Notes: generated from the letters alone by a model not told the origin. A DNA stretch of 64,000 bases from Diacronema lutheri (GCA_019448385.1 JAGTXO010000001.1:2356001-2420000), one strand, 5' to 3'; shown: positions 1-9,878, counted from the stretch's first letter. A program made the numbers and translations.

Positions 1-3000
1 CTCGGCCTCGCGTGGCATCCGGCCGTCCCGCGCGGCGCGCTCGCGCTACACGCGGGCGGCAGCCTCGTGCTCTGGAGCCTCGCGGACGGCGAACCGCGCC
101 GACTGTGGGTGTTCGTCGACTCGGCCGCGCCGGTGCGCTCTCTCCCCTCATTTGCGCCCTCCGATCCGACGACCGCCATCGTCGTGGCTGCCGGCGGATG
201 GGTCCTGCGGCTGAGCGGCGCCGCGGGCGCGGCGCCGCCGACGGTCAAGCCGAGCGACCGCTTTCGCGTGGTGGATCCCGCCGCGCCCGCCGCGACAAGC
301 GGCGACGGCTCAGCGCGCGGCGCCATCGTCGGGTGCACCTTCTGTGAGATGCTTGAGCACGCACCCATCGTCCTCCTCCTGACGCCGCGCGAGCTGCTCG
401 CCGTCGACCTTGCCGCGCGCGGCGCCGTCGGCTCGTGCGCGCTCGACAAGCGCGCGGCGCCGTTCGCGCAGCTCCTCGTCCCGCCGGCGGGCGCGCACGC
501 GCCTTCGCTCGTCCTTTGCCTCCACGTCGACGGCGCGCTCTCGGCATACTCGATGGCGATTTCCCGCGCGCCCGGGGCCGACGCCGACACCGACGCGCCG
601 TCGGCCGCCGCGCCGCCCGCCGCGCCGCCCGCCGCGCCGACGCGCGCGACGCTCGCGTCGCTCGTGCCTCGGCTGCCGACGGCGACGCTCGCGTTCCGCC
701 TGCTTGCGAGCGAGCGACTGTGCGCCCACTTGCGCGGCGCGGCGAGTAACGTCGACGTCGCTGCGCGGGCGCCGCTCGCGCTTAGCATCCGCGCGCTCAA
801 AGGCGACAGACTCGCCGCGCTGAGCGCCGACGGCTCGGTCACACTCTGGGCCATCGACGGGCTGCTGCGCGCGCACCGGGAGGCGAGCGCGCGCGCGGCG
901 GGCGGTGTAACAGGCAGGCGCGCCGCTGCGGACGCGACCGCCACCAGCGATGGCCCGAGCAGCGACGCGCCGCCCGATGCGACCTGCATGGCGGTAGGAG
1001 CCGCGCAGAGCGCGGCTCCGCCCGCCGCGCCGCGGCCGCCGCCACACGGCGCGCCGCGCGAGCGCGAGCGCGGACGCTCGGCGTCGCTGCGCGCGCCGCC
1101 GCCATCGTTGCTGTGGCAGGCCGGACTTTTCCACCAGCTCGGCGCGCTTCCGACTTGCCTCGCGGCCGGGCCCGCGGCAAGCGCGGCGTGTTTCCCCCTC
1201 GAGGCGCGCGGCGGCGCGGCGGGCGGCGCGGTGGACGGCGCGGCGGGCGGCGGCCTGCTCGCGGTCGGCACGGCGCGCGGCACGGTCTGCGTCTTCAGCT
1301 TGGCGCGCGCGGTGCTGCTCGCCGAGCTCGGCGTGCACAAGGCGCCCGTGCGCGGCGTGCGCTGGGTCGGCGTTTCGTCGCTCGTATCATTCGCCCACGC
1401 CGCGCCCGCGCCCGAGCCGGGCTCGACGCCCGCGCCCGCACCCGCGCCGACGCTCGCGGCCGCCGCCGCTGCTACGGCCGCTGCCGCCTTGGAGGTCTGT
1501 CTGGTCGACCTTGCGTCGGGCGAGGTGCGCGCGCTGCCCGTGCGCGGCGCGCTCGGTTCCGACGGCACGCCCGCGCAGCTGTACGCCGTGCGACCATCGC
1601 CAAGCGGCGCGTGCATCGCGCTCCTTTTCAAAAACGCGCCGCTCCAATTGTGGCACGTGGGCGTGCCGGCCGCGGACGCGCGGCCGCGACGGCCGACGCG
1701 CGTGCCACCGCTGCCGCCGCTGCCGCCACTGCCGCCGCTGCCGCCACTGCCTGCCTCGCCCGGCGAGGATGCGCCGCCAGCGTTGGATGACCACGCGCAT
1801 GATGCGGGCGCGCGACACGCCGGCGCGCCGGCGCGACATATGCCGACGGCGCCACCGACGCCTCCGCCGCCCGCGTGGACGCGCACGCCGCCGCGCGAGC
1901 TCCACCTCGCCCTCGGCGCCTTCCCCATCGCGTCGACGCTCGAGTGGGAATGGCCGGCCGCGGCCGCGGCCGCGGCGACGTTGGCCGCGTGCGGTGGTGA
2001 GGGCGTGGCGCTCGGGCGTGCGGCGAGCATGGGCGAGGACGACGACGACGGCGGTGAGGGCGGCGAGTCATTCCTCGCGACGGCCGAAAGCGGCGAGCTC
2101 TGCCGCTTCGCAGTCGGCGCGCGCGCCAGCGCGGCGCGCGGCGCGGACGGAGCCAGCGGCGGCGAGGCGGTCAAGCTGCCCGCTGTCCGCGCACGCGCGC
2201 CCCCGCCTTGTCTCCAGCTCTGTGCGGGCATCGTGAGCGCGCTCGCCGCCGGCGGCGGCTGGGTGGTGTCTGGCGACACGGGCGGCGCGGTGCTCGCGTG
2301 CCACGTCGACGCCGGCGGTGCGAGCCGAGCATTTGACTACTCGCGCCGCGGGATCGTCAGGCGCATCCGGCTTGCGCCAACGGGCGTCGTGCTTCACCGC
2401 GTGAGCCGGCCGCTCGCGCTGCTCCTCTTCGCCGACGGTTCGCTCGCGATCATCGATTTGAAAGCAGGCGCCGAGTTTGCGCGTGCCGCGCCTACTGTCC
2501 GCGCGATCGAAGTTGACTGGACGGCCGATGGCCTGCCGCTCGCGTGCACCGAGGGCGGCGTTCGGATCTGCGACGTGACGCTCTCGACCTCAAACGCGCC
2601 CATCAGCGCGCGCCCCGAGCTCGGGCCGCGCGTGTGCGCGCCCGCGCTGCTGAGCTCGCGCGAGGAGGCCGCCGTCAAGTGCGCGCTGCTCCTCGGCCCG
2701 GACACCGCCGACGACGCCGGCGCCGACGGCGTCGACGGCGACGCGTTGCCGCTGCCGCCTCGCTGGCCCGTTGATCGTTCGCTTCTCGTTCGCGCGCTTG
2801 GCGCGGACGGCGTGCGCGAGGCGGAGCGCATGGTGGGCGACGATGCGCGCACGTGCGCCGCGCGCGCGCTGTCCGCGGCGCGCGCGCTCGCGCTCGGCTG
2901 GGAATGCACCTTTTGGGAGGCGGTCCTCGCGGCGATCAACGCGAACGCGACCACGCGGCGCGACGCCGCGCGCGCCGCGCTGCTCGACGAAACGGCGCTT

Positions 3001-4428
3001 TTCGCCGGCGCGGCGCCGGCGGCTCGTGACGCAGCGCGCGCGGCAGCACACGCGCACGCGCGGCTTGGCGACGTGCCGCTTGGCGCAGCGGCGCTCTTCG
3101 GCGCCGCAGCCGCCGCGACCGCCGCGAGCGCGACGGCGGACGCGTGCGCGCTCTCGCGCGCCGAGGCCGAGGCGGACGTGCTCCTCGCCGTGGCGCTGGT
3201 CGCCGTCGGCGCGGCAGCCGCGGGCGCGCGCAGGTCGAGCGACACGTTGCATGTGTCGCAATTGGACCGCAGCGCGCTCGGGGCGCTGGCGGCCGCGGCG
3301 ACGCGCGGTGCGGACGCGCTCGAGCTCGCGCGCGCGCCCGAGCCCGCGCTCGAGCGTGCGCTTACTTTGCTCTGTGTGACGGGGCAGGCGGAGCTTGCGT
3401 GCGCGCGCATGCAGGCGCGCGGTCGGTGGTCTGAAGCCACGGCGCTCGCGCGCGCGACGCTCGACGAGGACGCGTGCGCGCGCACGCTCTCACGCTACGC
3501 ACAGCGCATGGGCGCGCGTGACGAGGGTGTGGCGAGTGCGGTGGGCGCGTGCGCGCGACCGCAGCCGCTTCGCGCGATCGTGCTGCGTGTGCTCGCGTGC
3601 GCCGATTTTCATTTGCCGCCGGGCGAGCTCGCCACGGTTGATGGCGCAGCCACCACCTCGGACGCCGCCGGTTCGCAGCGCGCGCGCGCGACGGCAGAGC
3701 GGCTCGCGTGTGTGCAGGAGGCGCTCGTTGCTGAGGGCCTTTACGATCTGGCTGCTCAATTCGCACTCGTTGCCGCGCCGCCCGCCGAGCGCGCGGCACC
3801 TCTGCTTGAGGCGGCGGCGTGGGCGCACCTGCTCGGCCTCCCAGCGGCAAGCCGCGGCTTTGCACTGCGCGCGTCGCGCGCGTCCGGCGGCTCGATCGGC
3901 GAGGGTGAGGCGCTGCTGTTGGTGAAGCAAGTCGCCCTCATGCAGCACGAGCGTAGTCTACGGCTCGGCGTTGCCGAGGAGGAGGCGACGGCAGCAGCCG
4001 CCGCTGGCAGCGGCGTCGGCGGCGGCGGCGGTACGATGGCTGCCGAAGGTCCGAACGGCACGTGCGGGGCCGGAGGCGCGTCGCAACCGGTCGCAGCCGG
4101 CGCGGCCGGCGCAGCGCCAGCGGCGGGCGCACGCGCGCTCGCAAAGGGGCGCGAGCTTGTCGACTCGGTGTTCGATGGCCGTCTGCCGATCTCTTCGCCA
4201 ACGCTCTCCGCCATGGCACAACGCATGGGTAGGCGGGCCCTGGGCGGCGATGGGAGCGGCGTGGCGGCAGGCGCGGACGGCGCGGAGGAGGGCAGAGTGG
4301 CCGCTGCTGCCGGCGCGGCCGCGTCGAGTTCGGGCGGAGCCAAGCTCTTCTCCAAGCTCGGAGGCTTTGGTCGCGCGCTGCAGGAGCAGCTGCCGGGCGG
4401 CGGCTCGCAGCCGCCGCCGTCTCGCTGA
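1..4428 (+). CDS. WDR11: WDR11-like WD-repeat protein (5' partial)
   Basis: The frame is open to the left edge, so the N-terminus lies outside; about 1475 residues are present, ending in TGA. WD40-type segments fill the first two thirds, and an alpha-helical region follows. I recognise WDR11 from several stretches that line up with the human protein as I recall it: VRGVRWVGVSSLVSFA, a following DLASGEVRAL, LQLWHV, GIVRRIRLAP, and a later GRWSEATALARATLDEDAC matching the helical part. WDR11 works with FAM91A1 at the trans-Golgi in capture of endosome-derived vesicles and is linked to ciliary function. Proline-, alanine- and glycine-rich insertions between the blades make it longer than the animal form (about 1220 residues). 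It converges on the carrier gene, 83 bp away. Identification is firm; function is from the family. Confidence 0.82.
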   Translation, partial: LGLAWHPAVPRGALALHAGGSLVLWSLADGEPRRLWVFVDSAAPVRSLPSFAPSDPTTAIVVAAGGWVLRLSGAAGAAPPTVKPSDRFRVVDPAAPAATSGDGSARGAIVGCTFCEMLEHAPIVLLLTPRELLAVDLAARGAVGSCALDKRAAPFAQLLVPPAGAHAPSLVLCLHVDGALSAYSMAISRAPGADADTDAPSAAAPPAAPPAAPTRATLASLVPRLPTATLAFRLLASERLCAHLRGAASNVDVAARAPLALSIRALKGDRLAALSADGSVTLWAIDGLLRAHREASARAAGGVTGRRAAADATATSDGPSSDAPPDATCMAVGAAQSAAPPAAPRPPPHGAPRERERGRSASLRAPPPSLLWQAGLFHQLGALPTCLAAGPAASAACFPLEARGGAAGGAVDGAAGGGLLAVGTARGTVCVFSLARAVLLAELGVHKAPVRGVRWVGVSSLVSFAHAAPAPEPGSTPAPAPAPTLAAAAAATAAAALEVCLVDLASGEVRALPVRGALGSDGTPAQLYAVRPSPSGACIALLFKNAPLQLWHVGVPAADARPRRPTRVPPLPPLPPLPPLPPLPASPGEDAPPALDDHAHDAGARHAGAPARHMPTAPPTPPPPAWTRTPPRELHLALGAFPIASTLEWEWPAAAAAAATLAACGGEGVALGRAASMGEDDDDGGEGGESFLATAESGELCRFAVGARASAARGADGASGGEAVKLPAVRARAPPPCLQLCAGIVSALAAGGGWVVSGDTGGAVLACHVDAGGASRAFDYSRRGIVRRIRLAPTGVVLHRVSRPLALLLFADGSLAIIDLKAGAEFARAAPTVRAIEVDWTADGLPLACTEGGVRICDVTLSTSNAPISARPELGPRVCAPALLSSREEAAVKCALLLGPDTADDAGADGVDGDALPLPPRWPVDRSLLVRALGADGVREAERMVGDDARTCAARALSAARALALGWECTFWEAVLAAINANATTRRDAARAALLDETALFAGAAPAARDAARAAAHAHARLGDVPLGAAALFGAAAAATAASATADACALSRAEAEADVLLAVALVAVGAAAAGARRSSDTLHVSQLDRSALGALAAAATRGADALELARAPEPALERALTLLCVTGQAELACARMQARGRWSEATALARATLDEDACARTLSRYAQRMGARDEGVASAVGACARPQPLRAIVLRVLACADFHLPPGELATVDGAATTSDAAGSQRARATAERLACVQEALVAEGLYDLAAQFALVAAPPAERAAPLLEAAAWAHLLGLPAASRGFALRASRASGGSIGEGEALLLVKQVALMQHERSLRLGVAEEEATAAAAAGSGVGGGGGTMAAEGPNGTCGAGGASQPVAAGAAGAAPAAGARALAKGRELVDSVFDGRLPISSPTLSAMAQRMGRRALGGDGSGVAAGADGAEEGRVAAAAGAAASSSGGAKLFSKLGGFGRALQEQLPGGGSQPPPSR

Positions 4429-4511
4429 GTGCACCGTAAAGTCTTCACTTGTGTACAGATTGAAAACAGGGTGGGGATGGGGACATGCCCGGGGCACGCA
4501 AGTGGGGAGGC

Positions 4512-5417
4512 TCAACGCGCTCTCACAGCGAGCATGTCACACGCGAGCTCGAATGTCGCCAGGCCCACAGCGCCGCCGAGTCCCATCCGCAGGCTCTTCG
4601 CCACGAACCCCTTCCACAGCGCGCGCACGCCCTCCTCACGTGCGATGGTGACGAGGCGTGAGACCACGCCGCCACTAATCCCCGCCCCTCGCCCGGGCGC
4701 GCCACCAATGGTCGCTCGCGGTACGGACAGCTCGGCCTGCATGCGGCTCTTCACGACGTCGAACGGGCAGTTGAAGCAAGTGGCAAAAATGCCCGCGACA
4801 AAGCCGCACGCCGCGGCGTGCAGCCGCCCCGACGCGCTTCGGTTTGCGTCAACGCTCGGCGTGAGCAGGCGAAACGCCGCGAAGTACACGGCGTTCCAGA
4901 TCGAGTTGCGCGCGACGGTGACGTATAGACCGGTAGCAAGCGAAGCGACGCCCTCCGACGCGACCATCTCGCGCACGCAGTGCAACGCGTGCTTGTATAA
5001 CCCGGTGTGCCGCTTGCTCTGCAGCCGCACCTTGACGACCTGGAACGGCGTCATCACGACCGCCTCGGGCACCCCAGAAATCGCGCCCGCGAGGAAGGAC
5101 GTGGCGCAATCGTCGAGGCCACCTCGAGCGCGCGCGATGAGCCGACGCGCCGACGCGTACGCGGCGAACATGACGCTCGATTTGGGTACGCCGCACAGCA
5201 GCTCTGGCACGAGCCCGCGGTAGAGCAGCACCACGCCACCCTCGGCGACCACCTCGTTCAGGTGCGCGAAGATGCCGACCGAGCGGCCCGAGCTCAGCTG
5301 AGCACGCGTCTTCAGCATGTCCAACGGCTGCACCGCGCACACCTCCACCGCGCCCGCGAGGCCGCCCGCGAAGAAGAGTGTGGGCGCTCCCTCCACTGAA
5401 CGTTCCCTCGCGCCCAT
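4512..5417 (-). CDS. Mitochondrial carrier, oxodicarboxylate (SLC25A21) type
   Basis: 301 residues with the tripartite SLC25 layout. Each third carries the carrier signature: PLDMLKTR, PFQVVKVRLQ and PFDVVKSRMQ, each followed by a second membrane segment. The segments GLVPELLCGVPKSSVMF and KSLRMGLGGAVGL resemble the 2-oxoadipate/2-oxoglutarate carrier group (SLC25A21, yeast ODC1/2), which exchanges C5-C7 oxodicarboxylates across the inner mitochondrial membrane for lysine and tryptophan breakdown. The substrate is inferred from similarity only. Length is normal and no intron is needed. The start codon lies 70 bp from that of the divergent thioredoxin-fold gene, suggesting a shared promoter region. 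Confidence 0.8.
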   Translation of the reverse strand: MGARERSVEGAPTLFFAGGLAGAVEVCAVQPLDMLKTRAQLSSGRSVGIFAHLNEVVAEGGVVLLYRGLVPELLCGVPKSSVMFAAYASARRLIARARGGLDDCATSFLAGAISGVPEAVVMTPFQVVKVRLQSKRHTGLYKHALHCVREMVASEGVASLATGLYVTVARNSIWNAVYFAAFRLLTPSVDANRSASGRLHAAACGFVAGIFATCFNCPFDVVKSRMQAELSVPRATIGGAPGRGAGISGGVVSRLVTIAREEGVRALWKGFVAKSLRMGLGGAVGLATFELACDMLAVRAR

Positions 5418-5487
5418 CGCGCGCCGCTTTGAAAATTGGGCAGCCCTCGCGCCATCGTGTGCTCGCCTCGGCCGTGCTGGACCGAGG

Positions 5488-6117
5488 ATGACTCGCGCGA
5501 CCGTGCTGCTCGCAGCGGCGGCGCTCGCGGTGGCGTGCGCCGCGGTTGCTGACTACGACAGCGCCGCGCGGGATCTCTCGGGCGAGCGGGAGACCAAGGT
5601 GCACGCGCTCAACGAAGAGAATTTTGAGCGGCTGACGCAGGCGGCCACGGGCGCGACGACGGGGCCATGGCTCGTCGCCTTTTGTAACGCCGTGGACTAC
5701 GAGTGCAGGCGGCTCAAGCGCCTGATGCCAAAAGTTGCGACCACTCTGGTTGAGGAGTCGGAAGAGCGCGGCCGCATCCCGGCGAACGTCGCGCTCGTGG
5801 ACGTCGAGGAGAGCCCGTGGCTCGCCAAGCGCTTTGGTCTCTCGCACGTTCCGGCCGTGCTCTTCTTCCAGCTCGGCGTCATGTACTACTACCAGTCTAG
5901 TTCGTACACGGCCGAGAAGCTCGTCAACTTTGCCCAGTCGGGCTACCGCTCCGCCGGGCACTCGCACGTGCCGCCGGAGCCACACGTCGCGGACTCGCAC
6001 GAGCGCACGTTCCTCATCGCGTGCGCGGTCGTCGCCCTCATGAGCGGCATCTTGTACGTGGTCGACCTCCTCCTGCAGCGCTCCCGCTCCGCGAAGCGAA
6101 AGCTCAAGGCGCGATGA
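5488..6117 (+). CDS. Membrane-anchored thioredoxin-fold protein lacking the CXXC motif
   Basis: 209 residues from ATG 5488, chosen because it opens on a clear signal peptide (MTRATVLLAAAALAVACAAV). A thioredoxin-like domain follows: WLVAFCNAVDYEC sits where PDI-family proteins have the WCGHC active site, then a VDVEESPWLAKRFGLSHVPA stretch with the cis-proline and FFQLGVMYYY. A single membrane helix (FLIACAVVALMSGILYVVDL) precedes a basic tail ending SAKRKLKAR, which resembles an ER-retention tail. The two cysteines are separated by six residues, so ordinary CXXC chemistry is unlikely. I infer an ER membrane protein of the TMX type that binds clients rather than oxidising them. It is divergently arranged with the carrier gene. 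Confidence 0.65.
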   Translation: MTRATVLLAAAALAVACAAVADYDSAARDLSGERETKVHALNEENFERLTQAATGATTGPWLVAFCNAVDYECRRLKRLMPKVATTLVEESEERGRIPANVALVDVEESPWLAKRFGLSHVPAVLFFQLGVMYYYQSSSYTAEKLVNFAQSGYRSAGHSHVPPEPHVADSHERTFLIACAVVALMSGILYVVDLLLQRSRSAKRKLKAR

Positions 6118-6294
6118 GCTGTGCGCGCGCTCTCGCACGCCAGCGATTCGCATCTGCGGCCAGAGTCCAGACTCCAGACTGAGGCCGAAGACCGTTGCCG
6201 CCTGGCTCGGTGCGTCACGTGCGAAGTTGCGAAATTGTGCCTAGATCTGCGCGCTGGAAGGCAACATGATCGCCCTGCGCGCGAAGATGCGAAC

Positions 6295-6954
6295 TCAGCC
6301 TTTCTTCGGCCGCTTCCGTCCCCGCCCTGCAAGCGCTTCGATCACTGCGTTCGCCACGTCCCACTCCTCGTCGAAAAAGTCGAAGGCGAGGAGGAGCTGC
6401 AGCACTTCGGCTGGCTGAAGCCCGAGCTTCATGTCGCGCCCGAGCCGCTGAAGCCGCGCGTCCGAGACGAGTACCCGCTTGCTGTCAGTGCCATCGGGGC
6501 ATGGGTAGCTCTGCCGCGCTTTCACTCGGAGCACGATCAGCTTGAGCGCCGGCCCATGGCTGTGGCTCACCGCGACGAAGAATGTCACCGCCCACGCCGA
6601 GCGCCGCTTGTCGCTGGCGCACGTGTAATGGAAGTGCAGCGTGATAGGCGCGCGCAGCCCGTGCAGGTCCACGAGCGTGCGCATGTACACGCGCCCCTCG
6701 CCATCCGCTTCGTGCTCGTGTACGCGCACGCGCACCATGTCGCGTAGGCGCCGCCCGCGCGCCGTGAGCTCGCCTGCGCGCGCGATCCCGAGCTCGTAGT
6801 CATCGCGCATCATGCTCGCCAGCATGACGTACTCGGCGCGCAGCAGGCCGGCCTCGAGCTCCACCGCGCGGCACACGTCGATCTCAGAGCCCGCATCGCC
6901 TAGCCGCACGACGAGTTCGCGCACGCCCTCGCGCGCGAGGTCGCGTAACGCCAT
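6295..6954 (-). CDS. Hypothetical protein
   Basis: 219 residues, not recognised. It is rich in charged residues with balanced acidic and basic content, unlike shadow frames of this GC-rich DNA. An N-terminal part with several predicted helices precedes a beta-rich stretch (GRVYMRTLVDLHGLRAPITL, then AVTFFVAVSHSHGPALKLIV). The C-terminus ends in a basic cluster, GRGRKRPKKG, that could be a nuclear signal. No signal peptide or membrane helix is evident. Its start codon lies 30 bp from that of the divergent CCCH zinc-finger gene, so the two probably share a promoter. Confidence 0.6.
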   Translation of the reverse strand: MALRDLAREGVRELVVRLGDAGSEIDVCRAVELEAGLLRAEYVMLASMMRDDYELGIARAGELTARGRRLRDMVRVRVHEHEADGEGRVYMRTLVDLHGLRAPITLHFHYTCASDKRRSAWAVTFFVAVSHSHGPALKLIVLRVKARQSYPCPDGTDSKRVLVSDARLQRLGRDMKLGLQPAEVLQLLLAFDFFDEEWDVANAVIEALAGRGRKRPKKG

Positions 6955-6984
6955 CCCACGTGTGCCGTCCTTCCAAACGGGCGT

Positions 6985-7992
6985 ATGGTGGAGTCGGGCA
7001 GCCGGCGGGTGGTGAACTCAAAGCCGCCGTGCCGCTTCTTCCAGGAGGGCCGATGCGCGAACCCGGCGTGCACATTCCGACACGTGCCCCACACGGACAC
7101 GGATCCCGCGAGCGGCCGGCCAACGTGCGGCGCCTCGGCGGGCACACACGCCGGCTCGCGGCGCGTCGTCCGCGGGGCACCGCTGGTCGCCGGCTCAGTC
7201 GAGGGGCTTCTCGGTGGGGGCGAGGCGGACCGGGCAGCTGGGCAGCCTGCAGAGACGGGCCGAGCAGCTGCTGCCGACGCCAAGCCCGCACGGGCTCGAG
7301 CATCCATCGCGCCGATCGTCGCGCTCGCCGGGCTCGACGTCGCGTCGGCGGCGATGGCCCAAATTGCGGGTCGGCAGGTGCTGCAGCCGCGCGCGTCGGC
7401 GCGCGGTGGTGCGGCGGCTGGCGCGCGTGCAGACCTTGACGCGAGCGATCCCACCGCCACCGCCGCGCCCTGCCGCTTCTTCTGCCGTACCGGCTCGTGC
7501 GAGCGCGGCGACGGATGCAAGTATGCGCACGATGCTGACCGGGTTGCGCTCTGCCGCGCCTTCCTCGCGGGCAAGTGCGCGGCGCGCGAGGGCGCGGCGC
7601 GCGGGCGCGTGGCGGGGGAAGGGGTGTGCCTGCTCTCACACGATGCGACTCCCGAGCGCACGCCCGCCTGCTCGTTTTTCCTGCGTGGCATGTGCGCTGA
7701 CCCGAGCTGTCTGTACGCGCACGTCGCTGTCAGCCGCAGCGCGCCGCCGTGCGCGGACTTTGCGCACGGCTACTGCGCGCGTGGGCTGCGCTGCACCGAT
7801 CAGCACCTCCTCGCGTGCGAGGACTGGGCGTCGAGCGGCACGTGCGCGCGCGGCGACGAGTGCCCGCTCAGACGGACGCACCGATTGCCCGACGCGGGCG
7901 CAAGGAAGCGCGCGCGCGTCGCGCCAGGGCCGCGGCCCCAGGCGTGCGAGCCGCCATCGGCTCTGGGCGGCGAGGCGGGCGTGCACCCCTGA
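6985..7992 (+). CDS. CCCH zinc-finger protein, ZC3H3-like
   Basis: 335 residues. An isolated CCCH finger (PCRFFQEGRCANPACTFRH) near the N-terminus is followed by a linker of about 120 residues and then five closely spaced CCCH fingers, starting PCRFFCRTGSCERGDGCKYAH and continuing through SFFLRGMCADPSCLYAH, DFAHGYCARGLRCTDQH and a last degenerate finger ending in H. The order and spacing match the five-finger block of ZC3H3/SMICL, which acts in polyadenylation and nuclear mRNA export with the CPSF-linked machinery. The second finger of the block has an enlarged C-C loop (AAREGAARGRVAGEGVC). A basic segment, RKRARVAPGPRPQ, lies near the C-terminus. RNA binding is confident; the orthology is likely but not proven. 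Confidence 0.75.
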   Translation: MVESGSRRVVNSKPPCRFFQEGRCANPACTFRHVPHTDTDPASGRPTCGASAGTHAGSRRVVRGAPLVAGSVEGLLGGGEADRAAGQPAETGRAAAADAKPARARASIAPIVALAGLDVASAAMAQIAGRQVLQPRASARGGAAAGARADLDASDPTATAAPCRFFCRTGSCERGDGCKYAHDADRVALCRAFLAGKCAAREGAARGRVAGEGVCLLSHDATPERTPACSFFLRGMCADPSCLYAHVAVSRSAPPCADFAHGYCARGLRCTDQHLLACEDWASSGTCARGDECPLRRTHRLPDAGARKRARVAPGPRPQACEPPSALGGEAGVHP

Positions 7993-8441
7993 GCATGGCT
8001 CTGAGGTCTCTGCCTCCGAGCCTGACACAAACGTCTGAGTCTGGCGGCTTTTCGTCTTTCGAACTTACTCCAAGATGCACGACAGCACGAGCATCACGCG
8101 CAGCGCGGCACTGACACTGAAAGAGCACGTGAATGCATCCCACGCGCCCATTCCACGTGGCCCCCAGGCAACACTCGCCGCTGTGCACAATGCACGAGCG
8201 ACGCTGTCGCACCCTTGCTAGACCCCACCGCCATGCAAGAGGATGCGAGGGCAGCGCGGCGCGTGCATTAGCCTGCCACGCCCTGCGCTCGTCGGCGCTG
8301 CAGCGCGCCACGCGCCGGCGCATGCGACAAGCGCGCCCCCCGATCGCTGCTTACCACGCGTCCGCCCGCGCGGAAGGCAGTCCTGCGCTCGGCTCTGTGC
8401 GCGGCCGGCAGGGGCTACGCGGCACCAGGCCAGCTCGTGCC
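7993..8441. other. Intergenic stretch between convergent genes
   Basis: This holds the 3' flanks of the CCCH gene (plus strand) and of QCR9 (minus strand). I see no reading frame with protein-like composition, no RNA gene and no repeat of note. Confidence 0.5.
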
Positions 8442-8672
8442 TCACTCGTCGGCGGGGATCGTGTACTTGAAGTCCTTCCACAGCTTGCCCTTGTTGTGGA
8501 TCAACCACGCCGATTCCGTGACCTTGTCAAACGCGATGCCGCCGACGACCGCGAGCGCAAAGATGGTGCCGACGTACGACGAGTTCCTCTTCATGAAGAG
8601 GTTGTACATCGTCTTGCTCATCTCCGACTCCTTGGTCAGCCGACCCTGCTTCCACGACGCGGAGGCCGGCAT
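8442..8672 (-). CDS. QCR9: Cytochrome bc1 complex subunit 9 (QCR9/UQCR10)
   Basis: A small protein of 76 residues from the first ATG, or 59 from a second ATG at 8621. The core MSKTMYNLFMKRNSSYVGTI, followed by a hydrophobic helix and then HNKGKLWKD, matches the QCR9 family, in which FKRN, VGTIFA and HNKGKLWKD are conserved. QCR9 is a single-pass subunit of ubiquinol-cytochrome c oxidoreductase in the inner mitochondrial membrane, next to the Rieske protein. The second ATG gives the usual family length (about 60 residues). It lies downstream of the protease on the same strand, 121 bp away. Confidence 0.88.
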   Translation of the reverse strand: MPASASWKQGRLTKESEMSKTMYNLFMKRNSSYVGTIFALAVVGGIAFDKVTESAWLIHNKGKLWKDFKYTIPADE

Positions 8673-8793
8673 GGTGGCGATGCTTCACCTGCAGGCTGCT
8701 TGCTCCCTGGCGCCGGGCCGCGATAGATTCCGACAAAGCCTCTCGGATTTGGGCCCGGGAGTGTCGGGAGACTTCCTTCGGGACTGCTACAGC

Positions 8794-9878
8794 CTACAGG
8801 CCCGCCGGCGGGGGGAGGTTCAGGTCTGCGGCGCCCTTGCGCAAAAAATCGGCGAACGCCGCGGGCGAGACGAAGAGTCCGTTCGAACCCGTGCACGGCA
8901 GCGAGTTGCTGCTCAAGACGCCGACCACGCCGCGCCTCGCGTCGGCGCCGCGGCCGCCGGCGACGATTGCCGCCGCGCCCGAGTCGCCCGAGCACGTGCC
9001 CGCCTGCTTGTCGAGAACCATCGTGAGGAACGTGGCCGAGGACACCGGCGAAATCGCCTGCAATCGCAGTCGGCCAAGCACGCCCGCCGAGTACCGCGTT
9101 TCGTCGTCGACCGAGTCCCCAAACCCGAGCACGTCCAGCTGTGGGAATTCATCGGTCGCAACGGCGCCGGCCGCGCGGCCGGGCGGTGGCGCGATGGGCT
9201 GCACGGTCCATGCGCTTGGCGCCGGCGCGGCCAGACGTATGAGCATCAGATCGTTGTTCTGCTGCCGGCCGTACTGCGACGCGAGCACAAACCGCTCGAC
9301 GGGCACAGAGAGCGCGTGCGGGTCAAGCAGAGAGTCGCCAAAGACGACCTGGCGCGGGCGATGGCGGATCGGGTGGGCACGTCGAGCCAATCGCGTGGGT
9401 GCGCACGGCCGCAATCGCGTGGGTGCGCACGGCTGAGCGTTTGAGAATGCGTCGCACGGGCGGATCGCGGCCGCGGGTGTGCGCGCGCCTTCGTCAGCTT
9501 GCCGCCGAGCCCCTCCGTCAAGTCGAGGCAGTGCGAGGCGGACAGGACGAGTTGCGGGCCGACGAGGACGCCCGTGCACGCCGCGGGCAAGTCCTTGATG
9601 CAGACCTCGCAATCCGCCATCGAGATGAACAGACCGACCACGCCGAGCGCCGCCGCGTCCGCGCCCGTCGCCTTGGCGCCGCGGATGAGCGCGCGAGCCG
9701 GCTGCGCCGCTGGCCCAAGCGCTGCGCCGAGCGCGGCCGCGCCCGCACCCGAGGCGAGCGCGCGACGGCCGAGCGCACGGCCGCGCGCTGGCCCCGCAGC
9801 TGACGCAAGCGCCGAAGTAACGAGCAGCCAAACGATCGGTGCGGCACACGACGAGACAGGGCGAGGCGGCGCCGCCAT
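8794..9878 (-). CDS. Trypsin-like serine protease (two exons)
   Basis: Exons 9878-9489 and 9348-8794 join in phase 0 into 314 residues. The catalytic triad is visible: His in SASHCLD, Asp in NNDLMLIRL, Ser in TCSGDSGAA. The last lacks the usual GDSGGP but keeps the nucleophile. The N-terminus has a signal peptide (to about residue 28), then a twin-arginine-like segment (GRRALASGAG, hydrophobic stretch, AQPARA), which would suit transit to a plastid lumen; that is inference. The intron starts GC (AAG then GCGCGC) and ends GCCAG; no GT donor with the right phase is nearby. The stop is TAG. The start codon faces the F-box/kelch gene closely. Confidence 0.75.
9349..9488 (-). other. GC-AG intron with tandem repeat
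   Basis: A 140-nt intron of the serine protease gene. The donor is GC and the acceptor CCAG, and both flanking codons are in phase 0. It contains about 22-bp direct repeats built around GCGTGGGTGCGCACGG. Confidence 0.6.

Noticed and set aside
2394-3485. 363-residue minus-strand frame rich in Ser/Ala
   Set aside because: Antisense shadow of WDR11.
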